A DNA stretch of 47,004 bases from NCBI GenBank assembly GCA_026225235.1, contig JAMFSK010000105.1:1-47004 (forward strand). The letters run 5' to 3'. Position numbers and translations under genes: made by a program. Shown piece by piece: positions 17,459 through 26,771 of the stretch (position 1 is the stretch's first letter; every line of letters begins with the position of its first letter). The DNA is from Burkholderiales bacterium (lineage in GTDB: Bacteria; Pseudomonadota; Gammaproteobacteria; Burkholderiales; Burkholderiaceae). The notes below the pieces were generated by a model. That model worked only from the letters and a program-made list of their open reading frames with translations. It made no database searches and was not told the DNA's origin.

Positions 17459-18184
17459 TCAGGCCGCCCCGTCTGGGATGAAGACGTAGCCAAGACCCCA
17501 CACCGTCTGGATAAAACGCGGGCTGCCCGGATCCGGCTCGATCAGCTTGCGCAGCCGGGAGATCTGGACATCGAGGCTGCGATCGAATACTTCGTATTCA
17601 CGTCCGCGAGCCAGTTCCATGAGCTTCTCGCGCGACAGCGGCTGGCGCGGATGGCGGGCGAACACCTTGAGCACCGAAAACTCGCCTGTCGTCAGGGGCA
17701 TTTCCTGGCCGTTCTTGGTTAGCGTGCGGGTCGCGAGGTTCAGGGCGAACTCGCCGAACTCGAAGACCTCGGTCGTCTCGGACGGTGCGCCGGGGAGTTC
17801 GGAAGGCATCTGGCGGCGCAGGACCGCATGAATGCGCGCGACCAGTTCGCGCGGATTGAAGGGCTTGGGCAGGTAGTCGTCGGCGCCCATTTCGAGGCCG
17901 ACGATGCGGTCGACATCCTCACCCTTGGCCGTTAGCATGATGATCGGCGTCCGGTCGTTGCTGCCTCTCAGCCGCCGGCAGATCGACAACCCATCCTCGC
18001 CCGGCAGCATCAAGTCGAGCACCAGCAGGTCGAATCGCTCACGCACCCAGAGCTTGTTCATCGCCGGCGCATTTTCAGCGACGTACACGTTGAAGCCCTG
18101 CTCGCCGAGATAGCGGCGAAGCAAATCACGCAGGCGGGGATCGTCATCGACGACGAGAATTTTTGACGGGTTTTTGGTTTCCAT
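17459..18184 (-). CDS. ompR: Response regulator OmpR
   Basis: Transcription factor of the EnvZ/OmpR system that controls porins and other envelope genes. The N-terminal receiver domain has the acidic pocket VVDDDPRLRDLL, phosphoacceptor Asp57 in LLVLDLMLPGEDGLS, and the conserved Lys in DDYLPKPFNPRELVARI. The C-terminal winged helix has TTGEFSVLKVF, the recognition region SREKLMELARGREYEVFDRSLD and the DNA-contact hairpin QTVWGLGYVFIPDG. The identity to E. coli OmpR is very high across the whole length (241 aa). The start METKNPSKILVV at 18184 matches the family. It is the first gene of the operon and is divergent from a small secreted protein 258 bases away. Confidence 0.95.
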   Translation of the reverse strand: METKNPSKILVVDDDPRLRDLLRRYLGEQGFNVYVAENAPAMNKLWVRERFDLLVLDLMLPGEDGLSICRRLRGSNDRTPIIMLTAKGEDVDRIVGLEMGADDYLPKPFNPRELVARIHAVLRRQMPSELPGAPSETTEVFEFGEFALNLATRTLTKNGQEMPLTTGEFSVLKVFARHPRQPLSREKLMELARGREYEVFDRSLDVQISRLRKLIEPDPGSPRFIQTVWGLGYVFIPDGAA

Positions 18185-18442
18185 GCCGTGATCTTATCTT
18201 GATTCGTTTTTCGCGCGCGGTTGGGGTTCAAAGGGGCTTACAAAGCGTTACAAAATTTACGGGGTCCGTGGCACGGGGGCATGTGGCGTTGCGTACACTC
18301 TGGCTCGATATCAAAATAAGTGTTAACAATCTCAAAACACGTGTCGGCTGCAGCTCGCGCCAGACAACGCGCTTGGGGCGTCTCGATGGTGGGCCAACAT
18401 CAACGGGCGCAAGCGAATGACGAAGGTAATCAAAGGTAAGCA

Positions 18443-18730
18443 ATGACGGGGGCGGTGAGGCGATCGTTAACGATTGGGCTATTGAGTCTGCTATTGGCTG
18501 GCGCCTCGAGCGCAGGCGCTCAATCTATGCCCGACGCTCGTCCCTCCCATCGCAGCAAGCTGCGACGCTTGCCGCGCCTGATCATCCCGGCTCCCGCCCC
18601 TTTCTCCGCACCCGACCCCGTCCCTCCCGAAATCTCCGAACGTCGCCACGACGGCCACATGAACCCCGAAGAACGTCGTCTGCTTCGGCAGCACATCGAA
18701 GACGCGGTTCGCGAGCTTTACAAACGGTAA
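18443..18730 (+). CDS. Small secreted protein with conserved basic C-terminal motif
   Basis: A 95-residue protein that I cannot assign to a named family. It has an N-terminal signal peptide (MTGAVRRSLTIGLLSLLLAG followed by ASSAGAQS), a Pro/Arg-rich middle (PRLIIPAPAPFSAPDPVPPE) and a charged helix at the end, MNPEERRLLRQHIEDAVREL then YKR. The PEERRxLRxHI pattern recalls small periplasmic proteins found near ompR in betaproteobacteria, but that is memory, not a search. It is divergent from ompR and may share its control region. The ribosome-binding site is weak (AAAGGTAAGC). A role in envelope stress is only a guess. Confidence 0.62.
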   Translation: MTGAVRRSLTIGLLSLLLAGASSAGAQSMPDARPSHRSKLRRLPRLIIPAPAPFSAPDPVPPEISERRHDGHMNPEERRLLRQHIEDAVRELYKR

Positions 18731-18955
18731 CGACCCGATACACAGTTATGCCCGCGCTTCCCCTTGATGAGAGGGTAAGCGATGAGTGTGTTCGCCGCGT
18801 GCACACATCGCGCTCGCGCCAACAGCCGGCCTTGGCGCTGTGACCGAGTTCCCGCCGACGATCTCGCCAAAACTATGTTGATCACCAAGACGTTCTCGCA
18901 AGGAGATCGTGTAGCAAGCGCGATGCCTGCCCACTAGACAATATTCCGTCAACCG

Positions 18956-19939
18956 TCAATACGGGTTAGTCGCACGCTGCTGTAACAAACCGAGTATCGC
19001 GTCGCAATAGGGCGTGGAAACCCCTAGCTTGCGTCCAAGCTCCGGGAATACGCCCAGGATCGGGCCGACCTCCATTTCACGGTGGGCTTCGAAGTCCTGG
19101 AGCATCGAGGTCTTGAATGCGCCCAGCTTGCGCGTGATGACTTCCCGTTCGGCGGGGGTCATGCCGGTCTCGAGTCCGAGCTTGCGCCCGATCGCCGAGG
19201 CTTCTTCCATCATGCTGATGGCAAGCTGGTTGCTCAGCGGGTCGTCGAGAATCTGCGTGAGCGTCGAACCGGTCAGCGCGCTGATCGGGTTCATATTCAT
19301 ATTGCCCCAAAGCTTGATCCAGATTTCTCTGTGGATCGCGTCGGAGCGCGTGACCTCGAAGCCACCTTGTTGCAGATCGTCCGCAAGCTGGGCGGCCGGT
19401 TCCGCGAGCGAGGGATGGGGACTGCCGATCACCAGATGGTTCGCCTTGACCCGCTGGATCACGCCGGGTGCCACCTGCGCCGACGCCAAATGGACCACGC
19501 AGCCGATCGAGCGCTGTGGGTCGAGCGCCGCTGAGACCGCGCCGCCCGGATCGACCGCATCGAGCGTGCGCGGCTCGGGCGCGCCGTCGAGACCATGCAG
19601 GAACCACCAGGGCAAGCCGTTCATGGCGCTGACGATCACCGTGCGCGGGCCGATCAGGGGTGCGAGCCTGGCTGCCATCGAGGGGAGGGCATGCGCTTTG
19701 AGCGCGATTATCACGAAGTCCTGCGGGCCCACGGCCGCGGCGTCGTCTTCGGCGTTCAGTCGGAAGCTGCGCTCGGTGCCACCGTCTGCTGGCCGCACGC
19801 GCAGACCGGCTTCGCGGACCGCTTGCAGGGTCGTGCCACGCGCCAGCAGACTGACTTGATGGCCGGCATCGGACAGTGCGGCCGCGATAAGGCCGCCGAC
19901 GGCGCCGGGACCGACGATCGTGCTCGTAAGAGTGGTCAA
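18956..19939 (-). CDS. panE: 2-dehydropantoate 2-reductase (PanE/ApbA family)
   Basis: NADPH-dependent ketopantoate reductase of pantothenate/CoA synthesis. The Rossmann motif GPGAVGG lies near residues 11-17, and the C-terminal catalytic region has IWIKLWGNMNMNPISALTG with the conserved Lys and Asn residues. It has 327 residues, a usual length for the group (E. coli 303). The most upstream start in frame is TTG 19939, giving MTTLTSTIVGPG; the spacing to GAGGA (13 bases) is long, so the start is uncertain. No other pantothenate gene is adjacent. Some family members act on other 2-oxo acids, so the substrate is not certain. Confidence 0.85.
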   Translation of the reverse strand: MTTLTSTIVGPGAVGGLIAAALSDAGHQVSLLARGTTLQAVREAGLRVRPADGGTERSFRLNAEDDAAAVGPQDFVIIALKAHALPSMAARLAPLIGPRTVIVSAMNGLPWWFLHGLDGAPEPRTLDAVDPGGAVSAALDPQRSIGCVVHLASAQVAPGVIQRVKANHLVIGSPHPSLAEPAAQLADDLQQGGFEVTRSDAIHREIWIKLWGNMNMNPISALTGSTLTQILDDPLSNQLAISMMEEASAIGRKLGLETGMTPAEREVITRKLGAFKTSMLQDFEAHREMEVGPILGVFPELGRKLGVSTPYCDAILGLLQQRATNPY

Positions 19940-20202
19940 GGAGAGAAGTCCTCGTTGAAGTGACGTGCTCGAGAGGGAAAATCATACGCAAGGCCGGCCC
20001 GATCCGCCAAATGCGCGAGACATCACCGGGTCGTTCGGCTAAACTAGCGGACTTCGCAAAGCACGACGCCATGTCGTGCGGCGGTTTGCGGCAGGGAGAC
20101 CTGATGCATTGACCGGCCCGATCCGTAATGTTCCGTGTATGTCAGTGTGCTGCGTTTGATTCGCGGTGCAGGACCCACAGGGCAAGATTGGTCGAAGCCC
20201 GG

Positions 20203-20289
20203 GCGAGGATGGCGAAATTGGTAGACGCACCAGGTTTAGGTCCTGACGCCAGCAATGGTGTGGGGGTTCGAGTCCCCCTCCTCGCACCA
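20203..20289 (+). tRNA. tRNA-Leu (anticodon TAG)
   Basis: 87-base cloverleaf with encoded CCA. Acceptor stem GCGAGGA/TCCTCGC, D-loop GGTAGACGC, anticodon loop TTTAGGT (anticodon UAG), a class II long variable arm, and T-arm GGGGG-TTCGAGT-CCCCC. It reads CUN leucine codons. It lies between panE (divergent) and the squalene-synthase-like gene. Confidence 0.97.
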
Positions 20290-20405
20290 GTACATTCCGG
20301 CACTTGGAAACAAGGGCCAGGTATCAGAGAGGCTGGCAAACGACATCACGTTCTTTGCCAGCTTTTCTCGTTTTCGAACCGGTGGCACGTTGCTGCCCGC
20401 ATCCC

Positions 20406-21239
20406 GTGAAGCCAGATCAATACTCGCAAGAAAAAGGTGCACCGCTCGGCTCGAGTGTTTACTACGCCTTGTTGCGGGCGCCAGCGTCGCGTCGGCGCGG
20501 CCTGACTGCGCTCTACGCGCTGCGGCGTGAGCTTGAGGAAACGGTCGAGAACTCGTCGGATCCCACCGTCGGTCACGCAAAGATGGCCTGGTGGCAGCGC
20601 GAGTTGAAGACCCTCGAAGCGGGGCAGCCGACGCATCCCGTGGCGGTCGAACTCAGTCAGCAGTTGCCCGGCGCGAGCGCGGCCCTCGAAGCGTTGTTCG
20701 AAGTCTCGGACGGCTTCACGATGGACCTCCAGCAGGCGCGCTATCTCGATCTTCCTGGTCTGCAACGGTACGTCGAAAAAGTCGGCGGCGTGTTTGCGGC
20801 GATCGTCGCAGCCCAGGCTCCGGGCGGCTCCGAGGATGCGCAATGGGCGCGTGAGCTTGGCAACGCCCTCATGTTCGCGGAAATCATTCGCGATATCGGC
20901 GACGATGCACGACGCGGCCGGATCTATCTCCCGATCAGCGAGATGCAAAGGTTCAACGTCACAGCAGCGGACATCATCAATCGTCGCTATTCCGATGGTT
21001 TCACGTCTTTGATGGAGTTTCAGGTCCAGCGCGCGAGAGAAGGTCTGCGCGTTGCCCTGTCGAAAGCCTCGCGGATCACACTGAAGCGCCAGCCTGTCCT
21101 GCGTGCGCAGGCGGCGATTGCGCTGGCTTTGCTCGATGAGATCGAGGGGGAGCGTTACCAGGTGCTCCACCAGCGCATCGCGCTGACCCCTGTACGCAAG
21201 TTGTGGGTGGCCTACCGGACCACGCGTTTCGCAATCTGA
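20406..21239 (+). CDS. Squalene/phytoene synthase family protein, degenerate first Asp motif
   Basis: Trans-isoprenyl head-to-head synthase fold, closest by eye to HpnD-type presqualene diphosphate synthases (SVYYALL, LRRELE, KMAWWQRELKTLEAGQPTHPV, RDIGDDARRGRIYLP). The second Asp-rich motif is complete (RDIGDD). The first one, normally REVDDVVDE, reads RELEETVEN, so its metal-binding aspartates are replaced by Glu/Thr/Asn. I use GTG 20406 (MKPDQYSQEKG, 277 aa). No clear Shine-Dalgarno precedes it, and a longer frame upstream lacks family similarity. No hopanoid or carotenoid partner gene is nearby. It may be a lower-activity synthase or a protein that has lost catalysis; the fold assignment is firm, the reaction is not. 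Confidence 0.8.
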   Translation: MKPDQYSQEKGAPLGSSVYYALLRAPASRRRGLTALYALRRELEETVENSSDPTVGHAKMAWWQRELKTLEAGQPTHPVAVELSQQLPGASAALEALFEVSDGFTMDLQQARYLDLPGLQRYVEKVGGVFAAIVAAQAPGGSEDAQWARELGNALMFAEIIRDIGDDARRGRIYLPISEMQRFNVTAADIINRRYSDGFTSLMEFQVQRAREGLRVALSKASRITLKRQPVLRAQAAIALALLDEIEGERYQVLHQRIALTPVRKLWVAYRTTRFAI

Positions 21240-21290
21240 GCGGCGCTGGCCATCGGGGTCGACAGCGAAAATTGGCTCCGCTTTGACTTG

Positions 21291-21354
21291 GCTTTGACCC
21301 AGCTTTTCGACTCAGCTCTTCGACTCAGCTCTTCGACCCAGCTCTTTCACTCAG
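21291..21354 (-). repeat. 13-bp tandem repeat at the glycerate kinase 3' end
   Basis: About five head-to-tail copies of a 13-bp unit, CTGAGTCGAAGAG on the minus strand, with changes mostly at two positions; the most distal copy is 12 bases and degraded, and a further rough copy may precede 21291. The glxK stop codon TGA lies inside the first unit. Every intact unit repeats the CTGAG or CTGGG core. Confidence 0.85.
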
Positions 21355-22505
21355 CCCTGCACCCGCGCAGCTTTGAACAGCCGGGCCATCTGCTCGGCGC
21401 CATCCGCCAGCAAAGTCCCTGCGTTCTCAATGGCTGCCTCGAGCGTCATCGGTCCCGGTGTCGGCGAAAAACACCCAGAAAAATGCTGGTTCAACTGGGG
21501 TAGGGCGCCGACATCGAGGCCGCCCGACAGCAAACTCGCCGGCACACCGAATTGCGTCGCATGCTTGCAAGCCACGAAGGGTGTCTTGCCATGGAGGGTC
21601 TGCGCATCGCTGCGACCTTCGCCGGTAATGAGCCAGTCCGCACCCTGAAGGGCCTCATCAAGACCGGCCTCGGCCGCCACGACCTCAGCGCCCGGTTCAA
21701 AGGTAGCCCCGAGCGCGTGCAGCGCAAATCCCAGCCCACCCGCAGCACCCGCTCCGGGCAGGTCTCGCACATGTTTCTGAAGCGCGGCCTCAAGCACATC
21801 GGCAAAATGCGCGAGTGCGCGGTCCAGTGTCTTCACCTGTCTCGGACTCGCGCCCTTCTGCGGACCGAATACCGCGCTCGCACCATGTTCGCCGCAGAGC
21901 GGATTGTCGACGTCGGTCATCGCGAGCAAGGAACACCCGTTGAGACGCGAATCGAGGCCGCTTACATCGATCGTTTCGATCCGTTCGAAAGCATTGGGCG
22001 AGGGTGGCAACGGCTTGTCGTCGATGTCGAGAAAGCGCACGCCAAGGGCGCTCAACAGGCCGGCGCCCCCATCGTTGGTACTGCTCCCGCCCAGCGCGAT
22101 CAGAATCCGCCGCGCGCCTTCGTCGAGGTGGCTGCGGATCGCGTCGCCGAGTCCGAGCGTGCTGCGCGCCTCGATGGGAATCGCCATGCCGGCCGGATCG
22201 GTGATGCCGACAATCTCGGCGGTCTCGACGATCGCGGTCTGGTCAGGCAGCACGCCACTGATCGCTTCGCACGGGTTGCCGGCGGCATTGCGTACATGGA
22301 GTTTCACGCGTTTACCGCGATTGGCGAGCAGTGCGTCGAGCGTGCCTTCACCACCGTCCGCGAGCGGTTTCACGCGCACATCCGCCTTAGGCCAGACCCG
22401 GCGCAGGCCGGAGGCGATCGCATCGCCGACCTGTTGCGCGCTCAGCGAACCCTTGAACGAATCCGGAGCGACGACAATGACGGGCGAGGCAGACATGTTC
22501 GGCAT
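21351..22505 (-). CDS. glxK: Glycerate kinase (type I, GlxK/GarK)
   Basis: Cytoplasmic kinase converting D-glycerate to a phosphoglycerate in glyoxylate/glycerate use. The N-terminus VIVVAPDSFKGSLSAQQVGDAI and PLADGGEGTLDAL are diagnostic, as are ALGGSSTNDGGAG and TGEGRSDAQTLHGKTP. It has 384 residues, the usual length. I keep the ATG at 22505 (MPNMSAS); a second ATG three codons later is equally possible, and no Shine-Dalgarno is evident. The C-terminus (KAARVQG) runs into a 13-bp tandem repeat. It is convergent with the squalene-synthase-like gene. No tartronate semialdehyde reductase or glyoxylate carboligase lies beside it. Confidence 0.93.
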   Translation of the reverse strand: MPNMSASPVIVVAPDSFKGSLSAQQVGDAIASGLRRVWPKADVRVKPLADGGEGTLDALLANRGKRVKLHVRNAAGNPCEAISGVLPDQTAIVETAEIVGITDPAGMAIPIEARSTLGLGDAIRSHLDEGARRILIALGGSSTNDGGAGLLSALGVRFLDIDDKPLPPSPNAFERIETIDVSGLDSRLNGCSLLAMTDVDNPLCGEHGASAVFGPQKGASPRQVKTLDRALAHFADVLEAALQKHVRDLPGAGAAGGLGFALHALGATFEPGAEVVAAEAGLDEALQGADWLITGEGRSDAQTLHGKTPFVACKHATQFGVPASLLSGGLDVGALPQLNQHFSGCFSPTPGPMTLEAAIENAGTLLADGAEQMARLFKAARVQG

Positions 22506-22657
22506 GATGAGGGATGAGCGGTGTAGAAGGCCGCAGTGCGGGGCTGAGGCGGGAGGCGCCGGTGATAGGCGACAAGCACGCTATCGTGCCCGAAGCGGCC
22601 GCCCTATGGATATAAACCCGGCCCTTGCGCCTTTTTTCGCGTGGTGCGGAAAGAGTT

Positions 22658-22666
22658 TGCTAGAAT
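22658..22666 (+). promoter_or_regulatory. Extended -10 promoter for tig
   Basis: TGCTAGAAT is an extended -10 (TGn + TAGAAT), about 100 bases before the tig ATG. The -35 position has no good hexamer, as is tolerated with extended -10 promoters. Confidence 0.5.
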
Positions 22667-22763
22667 ACTCGGCTTCTTTCGACCACTGCGCTTTGCGCTG
22701 AGCCGACGGCCACCCGAACTCGCCGCATGTGCTCGGACAAGAACTTTCAGACTGGATGCATTC

Positions 22764-24125
22764 ATGGCTAACGTTGTAGAAAATCTCGGCAAACTCGAAC
22801 GGCGCGTCACCATTTCCCTGCCCAAGGACGCAGTGCAGAAGGAAATCGATTCGCGCATCAAGCAACTCGCAAAGAACGTGAAGATGCCGGGTTTCCGCCC
22901 GGGCAAGGTGCCGCTCAAGATGGTGGCGCAGCAATACGCGGGTCAGGTCGAGGCCGAAGTCCTCAGCGACAAGGTCGGCCGTGAATTTTTCGATATCAGC
23001 CGCGCCGAGAACCTCAAGGTCGCTGGCTCCCCGCGTTTCGCATCGAAGGAAGGTGAAGAAGCCGTGGCGACGGATGCGTATGCATTCGACGCGACCTTCG
23101 AGATCTATCCCGAAGTGAAGCTGGGTGATATCGCGACGGCGGAAATCAGCCGCACGACGACCGACATCGCCGATGCCGAAATCGATCGCACGCTCGACAT
23201 TCTGCGCAAGCAACGCGTTCACTACCATGTGCGCGGCGAAGTCGGCGAGCATGGCGACGGCGGTGAAGTGGCCGTCAAGGACGGTGACCGCGTCACGGTC
23301 GACTTCGTGGGCAAGCTCGACGGCACGCCGTTCGCAGGGGGCACCGCGGAAGACTTCGTGTTCGTGCTCGGCGAAGGCCGCATGTTGCCGGAATTCGAAA
23401 AAGCAGCGCTGGGCCTGAAGGTCGGCGAAACGCGCGAGTTCGACCTGGCATTCCCCGAGGACTACCACGGCAAGGATGTCGCCGGTAAGACCGCACAATT
23501 CGCGATCACGCTGAAGAAGATCGAATGGGCGCACCTGCCGGAAATCGATAGCGAATTCGCGAAGTCGCTCGGCATTGCCGACGGCGACCTCACGAAGATG
23601 CGCGGCGAAATCAAGGAAAACCTCGAACGCGAAGCCAAGCGTCGCACCCAGGCCCTGCTGAAGAATCAGGTAATGGATGCACTGCTGAGCATCAGCGAAC
23701 TCGAAGTGCCGAACGCGCTCGTCGAACAGGATCAGGAACGCCTGGTCGAGATGGCCCGTCGTGACCTCGAACAACGTGGCGTGCCGAACGCGCGCCAAGC
23801 CCCGATTCCCGTCGAGATGTTCAAGGAACAGGCTGAACGTCGCGTGAAGCTGGGCCTGGTGCTTGCCGAAGTTGTTCAGCAAAACAACCTGCAGGCGAAG
23901 CCTGAGCAGATTCGTGCCGAAGTCGACGAATTCGCGAAGAGCTACGAAGATCCGAAGGAAGTGGTGCGCTGGTATTATTCAGACAAGCAGCGCCTCGCCG
24001 AAATGGAAGCCTTCGTCGTCGAGAACAATGTGGTCGAATTCGTGAGCGCCAAGGCCAAGATTTCGGACAAGCAAGTGCCGTTCGAAGAACTCGCCAGCAC
24101 CGCCGCAGCACAGCAGCAAGGCTGA
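22764..24125 (+). CDS. tig: Trigger factor
   Basis: Ribosome-associated chaperone and prolyl isomerase that meets nascent chains at the exit tunnel. The N-terminal ribosome-binding domain contains the signature GFRPGKVP (about residues 44-51). The FKBP-type PPIase domain follows ([20 protein letters not shown], about 172-190), then the helical C-terminal chaperone domain. I start at ATG 22764 ([18 protein letters not shown]), which matches family N-termini, giving 453 aa; an in-frame upstream extension is not conserved. It is the first gene in the order tig, clpP, clpX, lon, and a strong terminator separates it from clpP. Confidence 0.96.
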   Translation: MANVVENLGKLERRVTISLPKDAVQKEIDSRIKQLAKNVKMPGFRPGKVPLKMVAQQYAGQVEAEVLSDKVGREFFDISRAENLKVAGSPRFASKEGEEAVATDAYAFDATFEIYPEVKLGDIATAEISRTTTDIADAEIDRTLDILRKQRVHYHVRGEVGEHGDGGEVAVKDGDRVTVDFVGKLDGTPFAGGTAEDFVFVLGEGRMLPEFEKAALGLKVGETREFDLAFPEDYHGKDVAGKTAQFAITLKKIEWAHLPEIDSEFAKSLGIADGDLTKMRGEIKENLEREAKRRTQALLKNQVMDALLSISELEVPNALVEQDQERLVEMARRDLEQRGVPNARQAPIPVEMFKEQAERRVKLGLVLAEVVQQNNLQAKPEQIRAEVDEFAKSYEDPKEVVRWYYSDKQRLAEMEAFVVENNVVEFVSAKAKISDKQVPFEELASTAAAQQQG

Positions 24126-24518
24126 AGCAGGGCATCAGGCTGGCGGGCTGAGAAGCTCGGCGGCTTTAGAAGGCGGCCGATGATTGAGTCGGTCTCCTGA
24201 TCGCTCCTGATTTCCGTCTGGCTGTATCTTGTAGCCCATACGGATGGCCGAATTCAAATAATGCGCCGGAAGTTTTCCGGCGCATTATTTTTAAGTGGAC
24301 GCCGCGCAAATGCTCGCAAGCGGGTCGGGGGTTGAATTGCGGCTGTCGCGGCACATATAGGCTTTGAGTCTCCCGGGCGCGCCGTCGGCCACCTGGTGTG
24401 AAGCGTGCTTAGTGATGCACGGCAAGGGCTGCCATCTGCTCCGCATTTTCAGACTTATGCGTCCGGCCCGTTTGTCGTGTAACGTAGCGATGTAAATAGA
24501 TAACCAAGGACTGCCTGC
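24126..24518 (+). other. 393-bp region between tig and clpP
   Basis: Contains the tig terminator (24257-24293) and, after it, about 220 bases that must hold the clpP promoter. I looked for a sigma-32 promoter and found only a poor candidate (TGCCATCT near 24429, weak -35). No gene or conserved RNA is recognised. Confidence 0.5.
24257..24293 (+). terminator. Terminator after tig
   Basis: A perfect 15-bp stem, AATAATGCGCCGGAA with its complement, around a 3-base loop, followed by a T-rich tail. It is symmetric enough to act on either strand. Confidence 0.9.
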
Positions 24519-25184
24519 ATGACGTTCCGCGCCGATCTCGTTTCCGGTTTTCCGCACTCGATGGACCGCTACTCCGATGAATCGCTCGACCCGAAGGCCC
24601 TTGGCCTCGTGCCGATGGTCGTCGAAACCAGCGGTCGCGGTGAACGCGCGTATGACATCTATTCGCGCCTCCTCAAGGAACGTGTCGTGTTCCTGGTCGG
24701 CGAAGTCAACGACCAGACGGCCAACCTCGTGGTCGCCCAGTTGCTGTTTCTCGAAAGCGAAAACCCGGACAAAGACATCAGTCTGTACATCAACAGCCCC
24801 GGCGGTTCAGTTTCCGCGGGCTTGGCGATCTACGACACGATGCAATTCGTCAAACCCAACGTATCCACCCTGTGCATGGGTCTCGCAGCCAGCATGGGCG
24901 CCTTCCTTCTGTCCGCCGGCGAAAAGGGCAAGCGTTATGCGCTGCCGAATTCCCGCGTGATGATTCATCAGCCGCTCGGCGGCGCACGGGGCCAGGCTTC
25001 GGATATCGAAATTCAGGCGCGCGAAATCCTGTATTTGCGTGAGCGGCTCAACCAGTTGCTCTCCAACCACACGGGTCAAGCCGTCGAACGCATTGCCAAA
25101 GACACGGATCGCGACAACTTTATGTCGGGTGATGATGCCGTGGCTTATGGGTTGATTGATCAGGTCTTGCTAAAACGGGCCTGA
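24519..25184 (+). CDS. clpP: ATP-dependent Clp protease proteolytic subunit ClpP
   Basis: Serine protease that forms the tetradecameric chamber served by ClpX (and ClpA). The catalytic triad is Ser125 (GLAASMGAF), His150 (MIHQPLGG) and Asp199 (DTDRDNFMS), with the family spacing. [17 protein letters not shown] forms the oxyanion region. The first ~18 residues ([18 protein letters not shown]) are a propeptide-like leader. AAGGAC precedes the ATG. It has 221 residues. It lies after the tig terminator and 215 bases before clpX. A complex stem structure occupies the clpP-clpX gap. Confidence 0.98.
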   Translation: MTFRADLVSGFPHSMDRYSDESLDPKALGLVPMVVETSGRGERAYDIYSRLLKERVVFLVGEVNDQTANLVVAQLLFLESENPDKDISLYINSPGGSVSAGLAIYDTMQFVKPNVSTLCMGLAASMGAFLLSAGEKGKRYALPNSRVMIHQPLGGARGQASDIEIQAREILYLRERLNQLLSNHTGQAVERIAKDTDRDNFMSGDDAVAYGLIDQVLLKRA

Positions 25185-25188
25185 TTCG

Positions 25189-25241
25189 CACGCATCGCCT
25201 GAGGCCCGTCTGACAAAGACGGCTTCTTCAGACGGTGCGTG
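25189..25241 (+). other. Nested stem structure between clpP and clpX
   Basis: An outer 14-bp stem (CACGCATCGCCTGA with TCAGACGGTGCGTG, one G-U pair and one mismatch) encloses an inner perfect stem CCGTCT/AGACGG with a 5-base loop. It begins five bases after the clpP stop, and no T-run follows, so it looks like an mRNA 3'-end or processing structure rather than a strong terminator. Confidence 0.6.
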
Positions 25242-25399
25242 ATCCGGACATTGCCGGGGACGGTGATTGCCGTTCATTGAGCCCTTTTTCGGCGGGGTAG
25301 CGGCAGGTAATTCTTGCCTTGCAGAACCGCCGGTAGCCAATGCGTGCGTTCAATGAAACGGCGTATGATGTAAGCGAGCGTCCTAAGGCGTAAATATTT

Positions 25400-26671
25400 A
25401 TGGCGGACAAAAAAACTTCCGGTAGCGAAAAGCTGCTGTATTGCTCGTTTTGCGGCAAGAGCCAGCATGAGGTCAAGAAGCTGATCGCCGGCCCATCGGT
25501 GTTCATCTGTGACGAGTGCATCGACTTGTGCAACGAGATCATTCGCGACGAGGCAGTCAGCGCCGGCGCGGAGGCGGCGATCGCCAAGTCGGACCTGCCG
25601 AGCCCGCAGGAAATTCGCGACATTCTCGATCAGTACGTGATCGGGCAAGAGCGCGCGAAGAAAATTCTCGCCGTGGCGGTGTACAACCACTACAAACGGC
25701 TCAAGCATCTCGACCGCAAAGACGAAGTCGAGCTTGCCAAGAGCAACATTCTTCTGATCGGTCCGACAGGCTCGGGTAAGACGCTGCTGGCGCAAACGCT
25801 CGCTCGTCTGCTCAACGTGCCATTCGTGATCGCGGATGCGACGACGCTGACCGAAGCCGGCTATGTCGGTGAGGATGTCGAAAACATCATTCAAAAACTC
25901 CTTCAGAATTGCAACTACGAAGTCGATAAAGCACAAAAGGGCATCGTTTATATCGACGAAATCGACAAGATCAGCCGCAAGTCGGACAACCCTTCGATCA
26001 CCCGCGATGTATCGGGCGAAGGCGTCCAGCAGGCACTGCTCAAACTCGTCGAAGGCACGATGGCCTCGGTTCCGCCGCAGGGTGGCCGCAAGCATCCGAA
26101 TCAGGATTTCATCCAGGTCGATACGACCAACATCCTGTTCATTTGCGGCGGTGCTTTCGACGGACTCGAAAAGGTGATCATCGATCGCACCGAAAAAACC
26201 GGCATCGGTTTTGGCGCGACGGTGAAGAGCCGGCAAGAACGCGATGCGGGCGAAGTGCTGCGCGATGTCGAACCGGAAGACCTGATCAAGTTTGGGCTGA
26301 TTCCCGAACTGATCGGCCGGCTACCGGTGGTGGCGACGCTCGGCAAGCTCGATGAAGAAGCCCTGGTGCAGATCTTGATCGAACCGAAGAATGCGGTGGT
26401 CAAGCAGTACCACAAGCTGTTCGCAATGGAGCATGTTGAGCTGGAAATTCGGCCAGCGGCGCTTCAGGCCATTGCACGCAAGGCGATCCGCCGGAAGACG
26501 GGGGCACGCGGCTTGCGCTCGATCCTGGAGCTGGCGTTGTTGGATGTGATGTATGAGTTGCCCACGATGAAGGGGGTCAGCAAAGTCACGATCGACGAGA
26601 ACGCAATTGACGGCGACGGCAAGCCATTGCTGATTTACGAGGAAGCCCCGAAGGTTTCGGGGTCGAATTGA
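25400..26671 (+). CDS. clpX: ATP-dependent Clp protease ATPase subunit ClpX
   Basis: AAA+ unfoldase that feeds substrates to ClpP. The N-terminal zinc-binding domain is CSFCGKS...CDECIDLC (four Cys, residues about 15-44). The AAA+ core follows: Walker A GPTGSGKT (121-128), pore loop GYVGEDVEN, Walker [10 protein letters not shown], and a sensor region. [13 protein letters not shown] is the sensor-2 segment near the C-terminus. It has 423 residues, the normal length. ATG 25400 has AAGGCG about 9 bases upstream. It follows clpP after 215 bases and is closed by a terminator. Confidence 0.98.
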   Translation: MADKKTSGSEKLLYCSFCGKSQHEVKKLIAGPSVFICDECIDLCNEIIRDEAVSAGAEAAIAKSDLPSPQEIRDILDQYVIGQERAKKILAVAVYNHYKRLKHLDRKDEVELAKSNILLIGPTGSGKTLLAQTLARLLNVPFVIADATTLTEAGYVGEDVENIIQKLLQNCNYEVDKAQKGIVYIDEIDKISRKSDNPSITRDVSGEGVQQALLKLVEGTMASVPPQGGRKHPNQDFIQVDTTNILFICGGAFDGLEKVIIDRTEKTGIGFGATVKSRQERDAGEVLRDVEPEDLIKFGLIPELIGRLPVVATLGKLDEEALVQILIEPKNAVVKQYHKLFAMEHVELEIRPAALQAIARKAIRRKTGARGLRSILELALLDVMYELPTMKGVSKVTIDENAIDGDGKPLLIYEEAPKVSGSN

Positions 26672-26692
26672 CGATCAGTGAGGCCGACCCGG

Positions 26693-26724
26693 AAAGCCGT
26701 TCATGGCAACGTGAACGGCTTTTT
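26693..26724 (+). terminator. Terminator after clpX
   Basis: Stem AAAGCCGTTCA with TGAACGGCTTT around an 8- to 9-base loop, followed by further T residues, 22 bases beyond the clpX stop. Confidence 0.88.
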
Positions 26725-26771
26725 CCTTAAGGTCGACACATTTCTGTCGATAGTTTTTTATCAATTGGGTG

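Noticed and set aside
22581..23882. A 433-residue open frame opposite tig
   Set aside because: Antisense shadow of trigger factor; no signature, no plausible start context.
24386..24440. A possible sigma-32 promoter for clpP around CTTAGTG and TGCCATCT
   Set aside because: Only three of seven -35 positions match and the spacer is 15 bases; not strong enough to report as a feature.
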